From: Thiomonas intermedia
Lineage (GTDB): Bacteria > Pseudomonadota > Gammaproteobacteria > Burkholderiales > Burkholderiaceae_C
Direction of reading: 5' to 3'
Assembly: GCF_002028405.1 (NCBI RefSeq)
Contig: NZ_CP020046.1
Span: 1,550,001-1,614,000 of the forward strand
DNA: 64,000 bases
The notes beneath the pieces are model-generated. The model did not search any database and had not been told where the DNA came from. It saw nothing but the letters and a program-made list of their open reading frames with translations. A program made the position numbers and the translations under genes. Within the stretch, counting starts at the first letter, position 1. Each line of letters opens with the position of its first letter. Positions 34,596 through 43,981 of this stretch are shown here, in pieces.

Positions 34596-37500
34596 CAGTA
34601 CTCCTTCTGCGCGAACACGATGGGGAACAGCCGCTGCACTTCGTCGAAGTTCTGCAGCACCTCGTACATCGCCTGTTTGACCATCTGCTCGCGCGCGACC
34701 ACCCCGCGCCAAGCGTCCGGCCGCTTGGACTTGATGGCCCGGTCCAGGTGCAGTGCCGTGTCCAGCGCCCGGTCCCACGCGCCGTAGGGAGCTTCGGGCT
34801 CCTGCACGGCATCCACGACCACGTGGCCCTTCAGGTTGTTGTACAGGGCCAGCTGGCCCTGGGTTTTCAGCTGCGGCGGCGTGTCCTCGGACTTGCCGGC
34901 GCTGACCTGCTTGGCGATGTCGGCGATCCGGGCCAGGTAGTCCTCGTACTCGACGGCTCGCTCCTTGCGCAGGCGGATGATTTCATCGAGCAGCGCGGAC
35001 ATCTTGGCGAAGTAGGCCGGGTCGGTGAGCTGCTCCTTGAGGATCCTGCTGCGGACGTTGTTCTCGATGGTCTCGGCGATGGATTCCTGGTTGCCCTTCA
35101 TCTCGCCCAGGCGCTCGGCAATCGCGTCGGCGATGCCGGTCTTCACGATCAGATCCAGCAAACCCACCCCGTCGAAAGGAGAGATCTTGCGCGGCGCCTG
35201 TGCTTCGATGTAAGTGTCGATGAGGTGGCGCATGTCCGCCTCGTAGGGTTTCAGGTCGAGTGTCTCGCCAGCGGCCTTGCGGATGATTTCGCGCAGGTTC
35301 AGGTAGTGTTTCACCAGGGCCTTGCTGCGATCGATCTGCTCGGGCGTGTAGCCAGCGGCCTCCATCTCGTCGGCCAGGTTGGCAAAAGCGCGCACCAGGG
35401 CCACCACGGCTTTGTAGAGCGCCACGCGATGCGGTTCGCGCGACTTCAAGTCGTCGGGAATCTCGGTGTTGCCGCAGAAGTAGTGGATGTACTGCAGGTC
35501 GCCCTTGGGCGGCTGCACCGGTTCACACAGCAGGGCCAGGGCCTCGATCGCATCGTCCAGACGCACGCGGCCCACCTCCAGACGGTCTTTGATCATGATC
35601 TCGGGGTCGGCACCCCCGGCGCTGTGGTCCAGCTCCGAGGTGTAGACCGCGATCGCCTTCTCCACCTTTTTGAACAGGTCCTTGTAGTCGACGATGTGGC
35701 CGAAGTCCTTGTCATCGCCGTCAAGCCGGTTGGTCCGGCAGATGGCCTGGAACAGGCCGTGGTCCTGCATCGACTTGTCGATGTAGAGATAGGTACAGGG
35801 CGGCGCGTCGAATCCGGTCAGCAGCTTGTCGACCACGATCAGCAGTTTCATCTGCGCCGGTTCGCGGATGAAGCGCTTCTTCACCTCCTGCTCGTAGGTT
35901 TCCGTCCGGGTCATCCCCGGCCGGGCCACCACGTCCTTGAGCAAGTCGGTGTAGGTGTTGTAGATGAACTGCTTGTCGCTCTCGGTGTTGGCGCCGGTTT
36001 CCTCCTTGCTGACGTCCGAGGCTTGCGGGTCGTACGAGGTGACCACCGCGCAGCGGCCCTTGAACACCGTCTTGCCGAACAAGGCGAAGTACTTGCAGGC
36101 CTCGTAGATGCTCGACGCCACCAGGATGGCGTTGCCTCGCTCACTGGACAGCCGCGGCTTGACCGCGAAGTCGAACACGATGTCGGCCACCACCCGGTCC
36201 ATGCGGGCGCGCGAGCTGAGCACATGCTGCATGGTGCCCCACTGCTTCTTCAGCTCGTCCTTCTGCCATTCGTTCAGGCCCTTGGTCTTGGCCTCGAACC
36301 ACTGGTCGATCTGTTCGTTGCTGCCCAGCTTCTGGTCGATGTCGCGCGCCTCGTACACCAGGTCCAGCACCACGCCGTCTTCCACCGCCTCGGCGAACTT
36401 GTAGGTGTGGATGTAGCCGCCGAACACCTCCAGGCTGGTCTGCGCATCTTGCTTGAGCAGCGGCGTGCCCGTGAAACCGATGAACACCGCGTTCGGCATC
36501 AGCGCCTTCATCAGCTTGTGCAGCTTGCCGCCCTGGGTGCGGTGGCACTCGTCCACGAACACATAAATCTCACCCTGCGTCTGGCTGGGCTGTGCGGCCA
36601 GTTCGCGCAGGTAGGTGGCGAAGTCCTCTTCCGTGTCGCCCACTCCGCGCCGCCCGAACTTGTGCACCAGCGAACACAACAGACGCGGATTGGGCTGTGC
36701 CAGTTGCGCCATCAGGTCGCGGCCACTCTGGCTGCGCTGGATGGCCTGCCCTGCATCCTTGAACACCCGGTCAATTTGCTCATCCAGCTCTTCGCGGTCG
36801 GTGATGATGGCCACGCGCGCCGCCGGCTGGTTCTCCAGAATCCAGCGCGCCAGCAGCACCATCAGGATGCTCTTGCCCGCCCCCTGGGTGTGCCAGATGA
36901 TGCCGCCACGCCGTTGCTGCACATGCGCCTGCGCCGCCTTGATGCCGAAGTACTGGTGCACCCGCGGCAGCTTCTTGACGCCGCCGTCGAACAGCACGAA
37001 GTCGTGAATCAGCTCCAGCAGCCGGGCCTTGCTGCACAGCTTGGCCAGGTACTTGTCGAGCTTGTAGCCAGCGTTGTCGGCCACGTCTTCCTTCCAGGTC
37101 AGGAAGTACTTCTCCTGCGTTTCGATGCTGCCGTAGCGCAGCCCCTCCGAATCGTTGCCCGCCATCACCAGCTGGACGGTGCTGAAGAACCAGTCGTTGA
37201 ATTCCGGCTGCTGGTTCGACAGGCACTGGCGGATGCCTTCGCCCAGGCCCACGCGGCTGTTCTTCAGCTCCAGCACGCCCACCGCGATGCCGTTGAGGTA
37301 CAGCACGATGTCGGGCCGGCGCTCATGCCCACCCTTGAGCGTCACCTCCTCGGCAATGGCAAAGTCGTTGTCGGCCGGCTGGTCCCAGTTCACCAGGTGC
37401 ACCGTCTCCGTGTCCGCACCGGCCTCCACCCGCACCGACACGCCGTAGCGCAGCAGCTGGTACACGGCCTGGTTGGCGGCATACAGCGTGCGCCCGTGCA

Positions 37501-37714
37501 GCAGCGCTTCAGAGCGCAGCTTGTGCAGCGCGGCGCTGATGTGTGCGGGGCTGTAGCCGCGCCCCGCCAGGTGCGCCGACAGCAGGCCCTCTTCCACACA
37601 GTGGTTGCCCGCCCGGTCCGACCAGTCGCCCAGGTAGCGGTAACCCAGCTGCTGGGTGAAGAGCGCGATCACCCGGTTCTGGGTGGCGCGTTCGGGTTTG
37701 TTGATGCTGCTCAT
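34595..37714 (-). CDS. hsdR: Type I restriction endonuclease subunit R
   Basis: A 1039-residue HsdR. The nuclease domain is N-terminal with PDIVLYLNG (Asp135) and VGVLELKNS (Glu149, Lys151), the PD-(D/E)xK site. The helicase motor follows: Walker A TQGAGKS at 276-282, DECH at 388-391, GFTGTPL, and late TGFDAPPC and ICRTNRLD. It translocates and cleaves unmethylated foreign DNA with HsdM2S. Its upstream 229 bp is gene-free and carries a small palindrome, so hsdR may have its own promoter, separate from hsdMS and the ATPase/HNH pair. Confidence 0.96.
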   Translation of the reverse strand: MSSINKPERATQNRVIALFTQQLGYRYLGDWSDRAGNHCVEEGLLSAHLAGRGYSPAHISAALHKLRSEALLHGRTLYAANQAVYQLLRYGVSVRVEAGADTETVHLVNWDQPADNDFAIAEEVTLKGGHERRPDIVLYLNGIAVGVLELKNSRVGLGEGIRQCLSNQQPEFNDWFFSTVQLVMAGNDSEGLRYGSIETQEKYFLTWKEDVADNAGYKLDKYLAKLCSKARLLELIHDFVLFDGGVKKLPRVHQYFGIKAAQAHVQQRRGGIIWHTQGAGKSILMVLLARWILENQPAARVAIITDREELDEQIDRVFKDAGQAIQRSQSGRDLMAQLAQPNPRLLCSLVHKFGRRGVGDTEEDFATYLRELAAQPSQTQGEIYVFVDECHRTQGGKLHKLMKALMPNAVFIGFTGTPLLKQDAQTSLEVFGGYIHTYKFAEAVEDGVVLDLVYEARDIDQKLGSNEQIDQWFEAKTKGLNEWQKDELKKQWGTMQHVLSSRARMDRVVADIVFDFAVKPRLSSERGNAILVASSIYEACKYFALFGKTVFKGRCAVVTSYDPQASDVSKEETGANTESDKQFIYNTYTDLLKDVVARPGMTRTETYEQEVKKRFIREPAQMKLLIVVDKLLTGFDAPPCTYLYIDKSMQDHGLFQAICRTNRLDGDDKDFGHIVDYKDLFKKVEKAIAVYTSELDHSAGGADPEIMIKDRLEVGRVRLDDAIEALALLCEPVQPPKGDLQYIHYFCGNTEIPDDLKSREPHRVALYKAVVALVRAFANLADEMEAAGYTPEQIDRSKALVKHYLNLREIIRKAAGETLDLKPYEADMRHLIDTYIEAQAPRKISPFDGVGLLDLIVKTGIADAIAERLGEMKGNQESIAETIENNVRSRILKEQLTDPAYFAKMSALLDEIIRLRKERAVEYEDYLARIADIAKQVSAGKSEDTPPQLKTQGQLALYNNLKGHVVVDAVQEPEAPYGAWDRALDTALHLDRAIKSKRPDAWRGVVAREQMVKQAMYEVLQNFDEVQRLFPIVFAQKEY

Positions 37715-37742
37715 GTGGCCGTCCCTGGCTTTTATCCAAAAC

Positions 37743-37758
37743 TATCTTGAAAAAGATA
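37743..37758. promoter_or_regulatory. Palindrome upstream of hsdR
   Basis: TATCTT-GAAA-AAGATA is a perfect 6-bp inverted repeat in an AT-rich patch 29 bp above the hsdR start. It could be an operator or part of the hsdR promoter. The surrounding 37715-37943 has no gene. Confidence 0.4.
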
Positions 37759-37943
37759 ATTGCTTAATTCTTGGGCAGTCCTGGCGCGGGCGGGCGCTGT
37801 TTTGGCTCAGTCATTGACCATCCAAGCAAAAAATCTTCAATGCAGACAACAACCTAGAGAGCGACCACACCCGTTTGGCGCAGAAATATGGCGCAACCTG
37901 GGGAGATATCCCGGCATCTGAGCCAAATCACGACAGGTGGCAG

Positions 37944-38612
37944 CTAGAAGAGCCCGGTGTTCGTACCTGGCAAGGCTTGGAGCAACAGATCCCGCATCGC
38001 TGGATCGTCGGCAAAAACCGTCATCCACACGCTCCAGAAGCCCTTCGCCTGCGCGGTCTCAATGATTTGCGCGCGCATGACTTGCGTAGCGTCCAAGGGG
38101 CAGCGAGCCAGCCGATCTTTTGCACGAACGGCCATATCCCATGCCTCCCGCCGATTTAACCAGCGCCGGTCCGATGCTTCTAAGGTATCTGGTCGGACAT
38201 GCAGCCCGACCAGCTTGATGAGTCGATCAGATCGAACCTGCAGGGCGCCTGGAACGCTTTCCACCACGCCGCCTTCGCTGTAGCGCAAGGCGTGGAATGT
38301 GTCGTCCCTGTCCGGCCACAGGTAGTCGTTCAGCACCACATCTGTATCGCCCTTGGTGGAATTGCAGTTGGTACAGGCCAGCAGGAAGTTGTCCCAATCA
38401 AGCTCTCGCTCTGGGATCGCTGCCGCGGCACCGGGCGGTTTCTTGGGTTGGACATGTTCGACGGCGAGCGAAGCATCCAGCTGCATCTCGCAGTAAGAAC
38501 AGTACTCCCCCATACGCTGTATCAGCTCGCGACGGGCTTGCTGGTATGCGCTGAATTTGATCTCCTGCCCGTTCTGATCCTGCGGGCACGTACCCCTCAA
38601 AACCGGCCGCAT
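37944..38612 (-). CDS. HNH endonuclease, PtuB-like (Septu-type defence)
   Basis: A 222-residue protein with a TIGR02646/PtuB-type HNH domain: CSYC (38-41), EH (Glu52, His53) in LAVEHVQPKK, then WDNFLLACTNCNSTKGD with Asn75, Cys80, Cys83 and Asn84. The C-terminal half is helical. Its ATG shares the A of the upstream ATPase stop (TAATG), the usual tight coupling of PtuA and PtuB. In Septu systems the ATPase forms a ring that controls the HNH nuclease during phage infection. The same HNH family occurs in some retrons, but no reverse transcriptase is present here. Confidence 0.87.
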   Translation of the reverse strand: MRPVLRGTCPQDQNGQEIKFSAYQQARRELIQRMGEYCSYCEMQLDASLAVEHVQPKKPPGAAAAIPERELDWDNFLLACTNCNSTKGDTDVVLNDYLWPDRDDTFHALRYSEGGVVESVPGALQVRSDRLIKLVGLHVRPDTLEASDRRWLNRREAWDMAVRAKDRLARCPLDATQVMRAQIIETAQAKGFWSVWMTVFADDPAMRDLLLQALPGTNTGLF

Positions 38613-39949
38613 TACTTGTCGCCCTTCAGCGGTCGTGACGGCCCCAAACCAGCAGCCAGACGTTCCATCTCAAGAAACGCGTGATAGGCAACCTCTTCGC
38701 TGAAGGGCGCCGACAGTTCATCCAGTCGAACCTTCAACGCTTCGAGCGCCTGGTCGTCTGTGGGGCGTGGTCCGTTCAGTTCCGCGTAATACGCCTTCGC
38801 GGCTTCATGCATTTCTTTCAGACGCTCGCTTCGTTGCGGCATCTTGATGCCCATGACGCCCTCGACAATGTCCTCAATAGACCGATTGCTGAAGGCTGCC
38901 CCTGGGCCGGGGGCTGCGACACCGTCAGGCACCGAAGCGTCGGAAATGTCCTGCAAGGGCTGATCCAGGTCGATCACTTCACCCGGGTTCAGCGATTGCA
39001 AGATGAACGGGGAGTGCGTGGTGGCAATGAACTGCAGTGCTGGAAACGCCCGCTGGAGGTCTTTCACCACGTGGCGTTGCCACTTGGGGTGCAGATGCAG
39101 ATCGATCTCGTCGATCAGCACCACACCCTGCGTCTTCAGCGCGGCGTTCTCGCCATGTTGCGGATTGAGGCGGGAAGCCCGGTGCGCAATATCGGCCACC
39201 ATGGCCACCATGTTCCGGTATCCGTCACTCAGGCTGTTGAATTGGACCAATCCTTCCTTTTCTAGGCGGATGGTGATTTCGTCGTACTCCGTGTCGTGGA
39301 AGAAGTCCTGAGCCCCCGGAATACACGCCAACACAGCATTTCTGACCACCTGGATCGCGGGGCTGGCTTCCCCTTTCTGCAGAGCGGTGAAAGTCAGCTT
39401 CTTGAACCACTTCTCAAATGCTTTCTGGTCTGACTTGGGGTCCAGGCAATATCGGTAGGCATCCAGCTGCGACGAGGGTTGGCTGGTCTCCACGTTGTCA
39501 TGCAGCGTCCACAACCGGCCAGCACCGTAGTACAGCAGCAAAGGCAAATCCGGACTCTCCCCCGCCTTCAACAGCGCTCGGCCCTGTGCGCCCAGTTGCA
39601 CCAGATTCTTGGCTTTCCCCCCGCGGTCCCCAATCTCCCTGCGCCAAGTCAAGGGTCCTGTGGCGATTTTCACAGTGGCTTCGAGCGCCACGTCATCCAT
39701 CTGCTCCCTGAAGACTTGCCCTTCCTTTTGGGTGAACACCGCCCGGGCGTCCGCAGGCTTGATCGTCCCGCCACCGGTGGGCAGTCTGGCACCCTGAAAG
39801 TAGGTATTCAGCAGCATGGCCAAGGCGTCCAGCACGGTGGTCTTGCCCGCACCGTTGTTGCCGATCATGACGGTGAACTGCGGGTGAAACTGAAAACCAG
39901 CCCGCTCGTAACGCCGGAAGTTCTGTAGCGAGATGTGATGGATTTTCAT
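38612..39949 (-). CDS. AAA/ABC-type ATPase, PtuA-like (Septu-type defence)
   Basis: A 445-residue SMC/RecF-like ATPase. It begins MKIHHISLQNFRRYERAGFQ. Walker A GNNGAGKTT is at 30-38, a degenerate signature SLSDGYRNM near 240, Walker B VVLIDEIDLHLHPKW at 276-290, and the switch TTHSP at 310-314. The family (AAA_21/AAA_15) includes PtuA of Septu and OLD-type ATPases; no TOPRIM domain follows, and a separate HNH gene is coupled directly downstream, which favours PtuA. It sits between hsdS and hsdR, inside the restriction locus. Confidence 0.87.
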   Translation of the reverse strand: MKIHHISLQNFRRYERAGFQFHPQFTVMIGNNGAGKTTVLDALAMLLNTYFQGARLPTGGGTIKPADARAVFTQKEGQVFREQMDDVALEATVKIATGPLTWRREIGDRGGKAKNLVQLGAQGRALLKAGESPDLPLLLYYGAGRLWTLHDNVETSQPSSQLDAYRYCLDPKSDQKAFEKWFKKLTFTALQKGEASPAIQVVRNAVLACIPGAQDFFHDTEYDEITIRLEKEGLVQFNSLSDGYRNMVAMVADIAHRASRLNPQHGENAALKTQGVVLIDEIDLHLHPKWQRHVVKDLQRAFPALQFIATTHSPFILQSLNPGEVIDLDQPLQDISDASVPDGVAAPGPGAAFSNRSIEDIVEGVMGIKMPQRSERLKEMHEAAKAYYAELNGPRPTDDQALEALKVRLDELSAPFSEEVAYHAFLEMERLAAGLGPSRPLKGDK

Positions 39950-39965
39950 GATTCGACAGCCTACT

Positions 39966-41234
39966 TCAGTTCAGTCGGATTTTGCCCGTCAGCAGGGCCT
40001 GGGCCATGGCCTGCTTGAGGGCGCGGGCTTTGGTGAGGCGGGATTCGAGGGCGGTGAGTTCGGTGTCCATGTCGGAGAGGACTTGGGCGATGGTCGTTTG
40101 CTCTGGCACCTCCGGTAACTCAACTTCGATTTCGCCTAGGGCATTGGCGCTGATGTGCACTACGGCATCTCCCTGACCTCTGCTGGCTTTCTGGCGCACC
40201 ACAAAAGGCATGTTGAGCAGATAGCCCAGGAACATCGAATCAGCCTCCACCGTCGGGCGAAGGATCACGATGTCGCCGCCTGCGTACGCTGGCTCGTTGT
40301 AGAGGAAGGCCACGCACTTACCGATTTCCTCCTTCGTCTCACCGGAGCCTGCAAACAGCAGATCGCCTCGGCGCAGCACAGTCGATGTGGCAGCCACCAC
40401 AGGCGAAATCCACGAGCTAAAGCTACGAATGTGGTCCGAATGGGTGGTGTAAATCTCGCCGTAGCGCACACAAGGCAAATCGCCACTGAGCGCTTCGTCG
40501 CGCCTAACGCCCGATCCCTTCAAGAAAGTGCCCAGTTGGCACAGCTTTGATTCTTTCCAAGGTCGGTCGAACCCCGGCAACCGCCGCTTGCCGGTGAGCA
40601 GTTCCTGCATGGCGCCTTGCTTGATCTGGCGCTTCTTGGTCAGCAGTTGCTCCAGCGAGTCGATCAGGGCGTCGGCGTCGGTGAGAGCGCTGGCGATACT
40701 GTGCTGCTCTGTGCGCGTCGGGGGCAACCCAACGCGAATTTGCTTGACGATAAGTCCACTGAGGTTCTCTTGACTGCCGCCATTGCTGAGGCTGCGGATG
40801 TACTCGTAGCGGTGAGTCAGGTTGTGGCGAACAAAGTCGCTGTCCACTTCTTTGGCAAGCGTTATCGCTGCGCATGCTTGATTGGTGGTTGCCGCGATTC
40901 TCAGGACAGCGCACTTTCCGCGAGTTTTCCCTTGACCGTAGAGCGCGATCAGTAGCGTGCCGGGCGCCAACCATTTCGCAGCCGAGTTCTGGAGGCCTGC
41001 TGCGGTGATGTGCTGTGAGGCCGCAGTGATTTGCCCACCGTCCAGCTCTGCCGTTGTGACCCAGGGAATGTCGCCATCCCAGAAGGCAGCGACTTTCCGA
41101 CTCGGCGTTCCACCAGAGGTCACTTCGGCTATCGCACCAATCGGCATGTCGATCCAGTCAAACGGGATGTCTCCGGCCTCGGTTCGCTTGCACTGCGACA
41201 CCAGGTACTTGGCACTGGGCTCCCTCACTTCCAT
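39966..41234 (-). CDS. hsdS: Type I restriction-modification specificity subunit S
   Basis: A 422-residue HsdS with two target-recognition domains, each starting in the usual way: IGAIAEVTSGGTPSRK and LCQLGTFLKGSGVRRDEA. Each is followed by a conserved helix (TKKRQIKQGAMQELLTGKRR; TKARALKQAMAQALLTGKIR). The helices act as a molecular ruler and the two domains read the split target. ATG 41234 overlaps the hsdM stop by 10 bp; the longer open frame is an hsdM shadow. The target sequence cannot be derived from the protein by eye. Confidence 0.93.
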   Translation of the reverse strand: MEVREPSAKYLVSQCKRTEAGDIPFDWIDMPIGAIAEVTSGGTPSRKVAAFWDGDIPWVTTAELDGGQITAASQHITAAGLQNSAAKWLAPGTLLIALYGQGKTRGKCAVLRIAATTNQACAAITLAKEVDSDFVRHNLTHRYEYIRSLSNGGSQENLSGLIVKQIRVGLPPTRTEQHSIASALTDADALIDSLEQLLTKKRQIKQGAMQELLTGKRRLPGFDRPWKESKLCQLGTFLKGSGVRRDEALSGDLPCVRYGEIYTTHSDHIRSFSSWISPVVAATSTVLRRGDLLFAGSGETKEEIGKCVAFLYNEPAYAGGDIVILRPTVEADSMFLGYLLNMPFVVRQKASRGQGDAVVHISANALGEIEVELPEVPEQTTIAQVLSDMDTELTALESRLTKARALKQAMAQALLTGKIRLN

Positions 41235-43681
41235 ACAAACCCCATCTTCGCCAGATGCCCCGCCACCCGCGTCTCCAGGTCGTCCACCTGCTGCGCCAGT
41301 TCCGGCATGGTCCGCCCGTAGCGCTCGGCCAGTTCCTTCACCCGCCCGGTGAGGGCCTGGCTCACGCGGTCCAGCTCGCCGTGCACGGCGGCGTCCAGCG
41401 CCGCCATCCACTTGTGGTCCACCACCAGGGTCTTCACCTCGTCGGGTGTCAGCGTGGGGTAGCGCGCCAGGGCCTGGGCATCGAGTGCGGCGTCCAGCGC
41501 CTTGATGCGCTTCTTCAGGCCGCTGGCCTGTTCGGACAGAGCCAGCCATTGCTTGAGCACGGCCAGCTCGTCGGCAGAGTTCGGATCTTCAGCGGCGTCC
41601 TGGCCGATCTCCTTGATGCGCGCCTTCACTTCCTTGTCGTTGATCTTCTCAAAGCCGCTGAACACGGCATCGTCACCGCTGTGTTCTTCTTCCAGCTCGG
41701 TCATGGTGGCCTGGGCGGTTTCCAGCTCGGCGGCCAGCCGGTCCAGCTCGGCCTGTTCGGCGGCAAAGTGGTGCTGCACCAGCAGGGCTTTGGGCACCAG
41801 GTCGCAGGCCCAGCCTTTGTCCACGGTTTTGCCGGGGGTGCCGTCCTTGTTCTTCTTGGTCTCCAGCACGCGGGTGGGCTCGGCCTTCCAGCCGTCTTCG
41901 CTGATCAGGTAGGCGTCGTCCTGCATCGTCTGCGCCCAGTAGTCCATCAGGTGCTGGTAGGCGGCGTAGGGGTCGATGAGGTGGCACCCCTTGGGCGGGT
42001 GTTCGTAGTGGTCGAGCAAGCCCTCGGCCACTTCGGCGATCAATGCCTTGGGGTGGAAGTCAGGCTCCAGGTCTTTGAGGTAGGGCGTGACCTCGGCCCG
42101 CCAGGCGGCGAAGTGGGCGGCCATGGTCTGGGTGAAGGCCACGAACTCGGGGTGCTGGTGGATGGCGGCCTTGACGCCGGCGGGGGGCACGGTCAGGGCC
42201 AGGTAACCGGGGCGGCGCGGCTGGAACAGCGCGTCTTTGAGCTGCGGGCAGACGGCCCAATAACGGCCCAGGGTGTGGCCCAGCGTGTCGGGGGCCAGCA
42301 CGTCGGCCTCGGGGATGCCGCCGTTCAGGTGCGCGTCGATGTCCTGCGCGTCTTCGGGCGTGCTGCTGTCGATGTAGCGCGGCAGGTTGAGGTTGAAGTC
42401 GTTCTTCTCGATTTCATGAAGGCCCACCATGCGGGCATAGCGCGGGTCGCTGCCGTCCAGCCGGGTGAAGGTGTCGACGATGCGGTGGAGGTCGCGCTCG
42501 CGCAGGCGGTTCTTGGGGCCGTCTTTCATGAAGCCCTGGGCGGCGTCGATCATGAAGATGCCCTTGCGCGCAGCGGCACCGGCTTTGTCGATGACGAGGA
42601 TGCAGGCCGGGATGCCGGTGCCGTAGAACAGGTTGGCCGGCAGGCCGATGATGGCCTGGATGAGCCCGCGCCGCACCAGGCTCTTGCGGATCTCGGCCTC
42701 GGCATTGCCGCGGAACAGCACGCCGTGCGGCAGGATGCAGGCGCCCCGGCCGGTGGGTTTGAGCGAGCGCACGATGTGCAGCAGGTAGGCGTAGTCGCCC
42801 TGTTTGTCGGGCGGGGTGCCGAAGCCTTCAAAGCGCTTGAACCGGTCGCCGCCCAGGCCGGTGCTCCAGCGCTTGTCGGAGAACGGCGGGTTGGCCACCA
42901 CGTAGTCGAAGGTCTTGAGCTGGTCGCCATCGAGGAATTTGGGGTCGGCCAGGGTGTTGCCCTGTTCGATGACCGCACCGGGGTTGTGGTGCAGGATCAT
43001 GTTCATGCGGGCCAGGCCGCTGGTGACTTCTTCCTTTTCCTGGCCGTAGACGCTGACGGCGGTGGGCGCCGCCTCGGCCACCTTGAGCAGCAGCGAGCCG
43101 GAGCCACAGGTGGGGTCGTACACGGTGGTGTCGGGGCTGGTCTTGGCGCTGGCAATGCCCAGCACCTGGGCCATGACGCGGCTGACTTCGGCGGGTGTGT
43201 AGAACTGGCCCTTGCTCTTTCCACTTTCGGTGGCGAAGTGGCGCATCAGGTATTCGTACGCATCGCCCAGGATGTCGTCACCGTCGGCGCGGTGGCGGCT
43301 GAAGTCCAGGTCCTTGGACTCGAAGATGCCGATCAGGTTGCCTAGCTTGTCGACTTTCTCCTTGCCTTGCCCGAGCAAGGCGTCGTCATTGAAGTCGGCC
43401 TTGATGCGCAGGCGGTTGGCGTCTTCCAGCGGGCGGATGATTTTTTTGTTGATCTGGTCGCCGATGTCGCTGCGGCCTTTGAGCGCCACCATGTCGGCGA
43501 AGCTCGCGCCCGCGGGGATCTGAATCGGCGCGAAGGGCTGGTCGGCGTATTTGTCGCTGATGTATTTGATGAACAGCATCACCAGCACGTAGTCCTTGTA
43601 CTGGCTGGCATCCATGCCCCCGCGCAGTTCGTCGCACGAGGCCCAGAGTTTGGAATAGAGATCGGACTTCTTGATGGCCAT
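41225..43681 (-). CDS. hsdM: Type I restriction-modification methyltransferase subunit M (long form)
   Basis: An 818-residue HsdM. The N-terminal helical domain opens with LWASCDELRGGMDASQYKDY. The SAM motif is DPTCGSGS at 189-196, and the catalytic NPPF at 264-267 makes it an N6-adenine methyltransferase. It modifies the host target and forms the core of the restriction complex. At 818 residues it is much longer than the usual 500 or so: residues from about 480 onward add a charged, partly coiled-coil region (LAAELETAQATMTELEEEHS). It is the first gene of the minus-strand island. Confidence 0.95.
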   Translation of the reverse strand: MAIKKSDLYSKLWASCDELRGGMDASQYKDYVLVMLFIKYISDKYADQPFAPIQIPAGASFADMVALKGRSDIGDQINKKIIRPLEDANRLRIKADFNDDALLGQGKEKVDKLGNLIGIFESKDLDFSRHRADGDDILGDAYEYLMRHFATESGKSKGQFYTPAEVSRVMAQVLGIASAKTSPDTTVYDPTCGSGSLLLKVAEAAPTAVSVYGQEKEEVTSGLARMNMILHHNPGAVIEQGNTLADPKFLDGDQLKTFDYVVANPPFSDKRWSTGLGGDRFKRFEGFGTPPDKQGDYAYLLHIVRSLKPTGRGACILPHGVLFRGNAEAEIRKSLVRRGLIQAIIGLPANLFYGTGIPACILVIDKAGAAARKGIFMIDAAQGFMKDGPKNRLRERDLHRIVDTFTRLDGSDPRYARMVGLHEIEKNDFNLNLPRYIDSSTPEDAQDIDAHLNGGIPEADVLAPDTLGHTLGRYWAVCPQLKDALFQPRRPGYLALTVPPAGVKAAIHQHPEFVAFTQTMAAHFAAWRAEVTPYLKDLEPDFHPKALIAEVAEGLLDHYEHPPKGCHLIDPYAAYQHLMDYWAQTMQDDAYLISEDGWKAEPTRVLETKKNKDGTPGKTVDKGWACDLVPKALLVQHHFAAEQAELDRLAAELETAQATMTELEEEHSGDDAVFSGFEKINDKEVKARIKEIGQDAAEDPNSADELAVLKQWLALSEQASGLKKRIKALDAALDAQALARYPTLTPDEVKTLVVDHKWMAALDAAVHGELDRVSQALTGRVKELAERYGRTMPELAQQVDDLETRVAGHLAKMGFVWK

Positions 43682-43981
43682 GTGTTGCGGTTGTGCGGGT
43701 TCGATTTTTCTGGGACTGCGCTCAATGGATCGTCAGAGGTCCACATTGGCGGCGGCGGGCACATCGTAAATCGGGGGGGCGAAACCCATGTAGGCGTGAC
43801 GCTGTCAGCACGCAGCGCCGTCGATAACTGGGTTGTTTGCCGAAGGGCACGAGGTGGGAATTGCCTGCGCCAACATTCGCGACAACGTGCACTCGGAACC
43901 GGCCGCCTTCTGGTTTGCTGGAGCCGTGGATCGACATGGATAGCCCATCCAGGCATACAGCATTCAAGTGGCCCGACCCGC
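43682..43981. other. Upstream region of hsdM, no gene
   Basis: Three hundred bases between the hsdM start and the DnaE2 fragment. No ORF is convincing and no clean promoter could be picked. It must hold the promoter of the restriction operon. The join to the DnaE2 fragment on its right marks the edge of acquired DNA. Confidence 0.4.

Noticed and set aside
34748-37750. 1000-aa plus-strand ORF opposite hsdR
   Set aside because: The minus strand has all HsdR motifs; the plus frame is His/Leu/Val-biased and has no domain. Codon-position GC explains its openness.
37944-39949. Retron interpretation of the ATPase/HNH pair
   Set aside because: The same protein families occur in Ec78-type retrons, but no reverse transcriptase or msr-msd region is present.
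41255-43345. 696-aa plus-strand ORF opposite hsdM
   Set aside because: Shadow of hsdM, which has SAM-binding and NPPF motifs.
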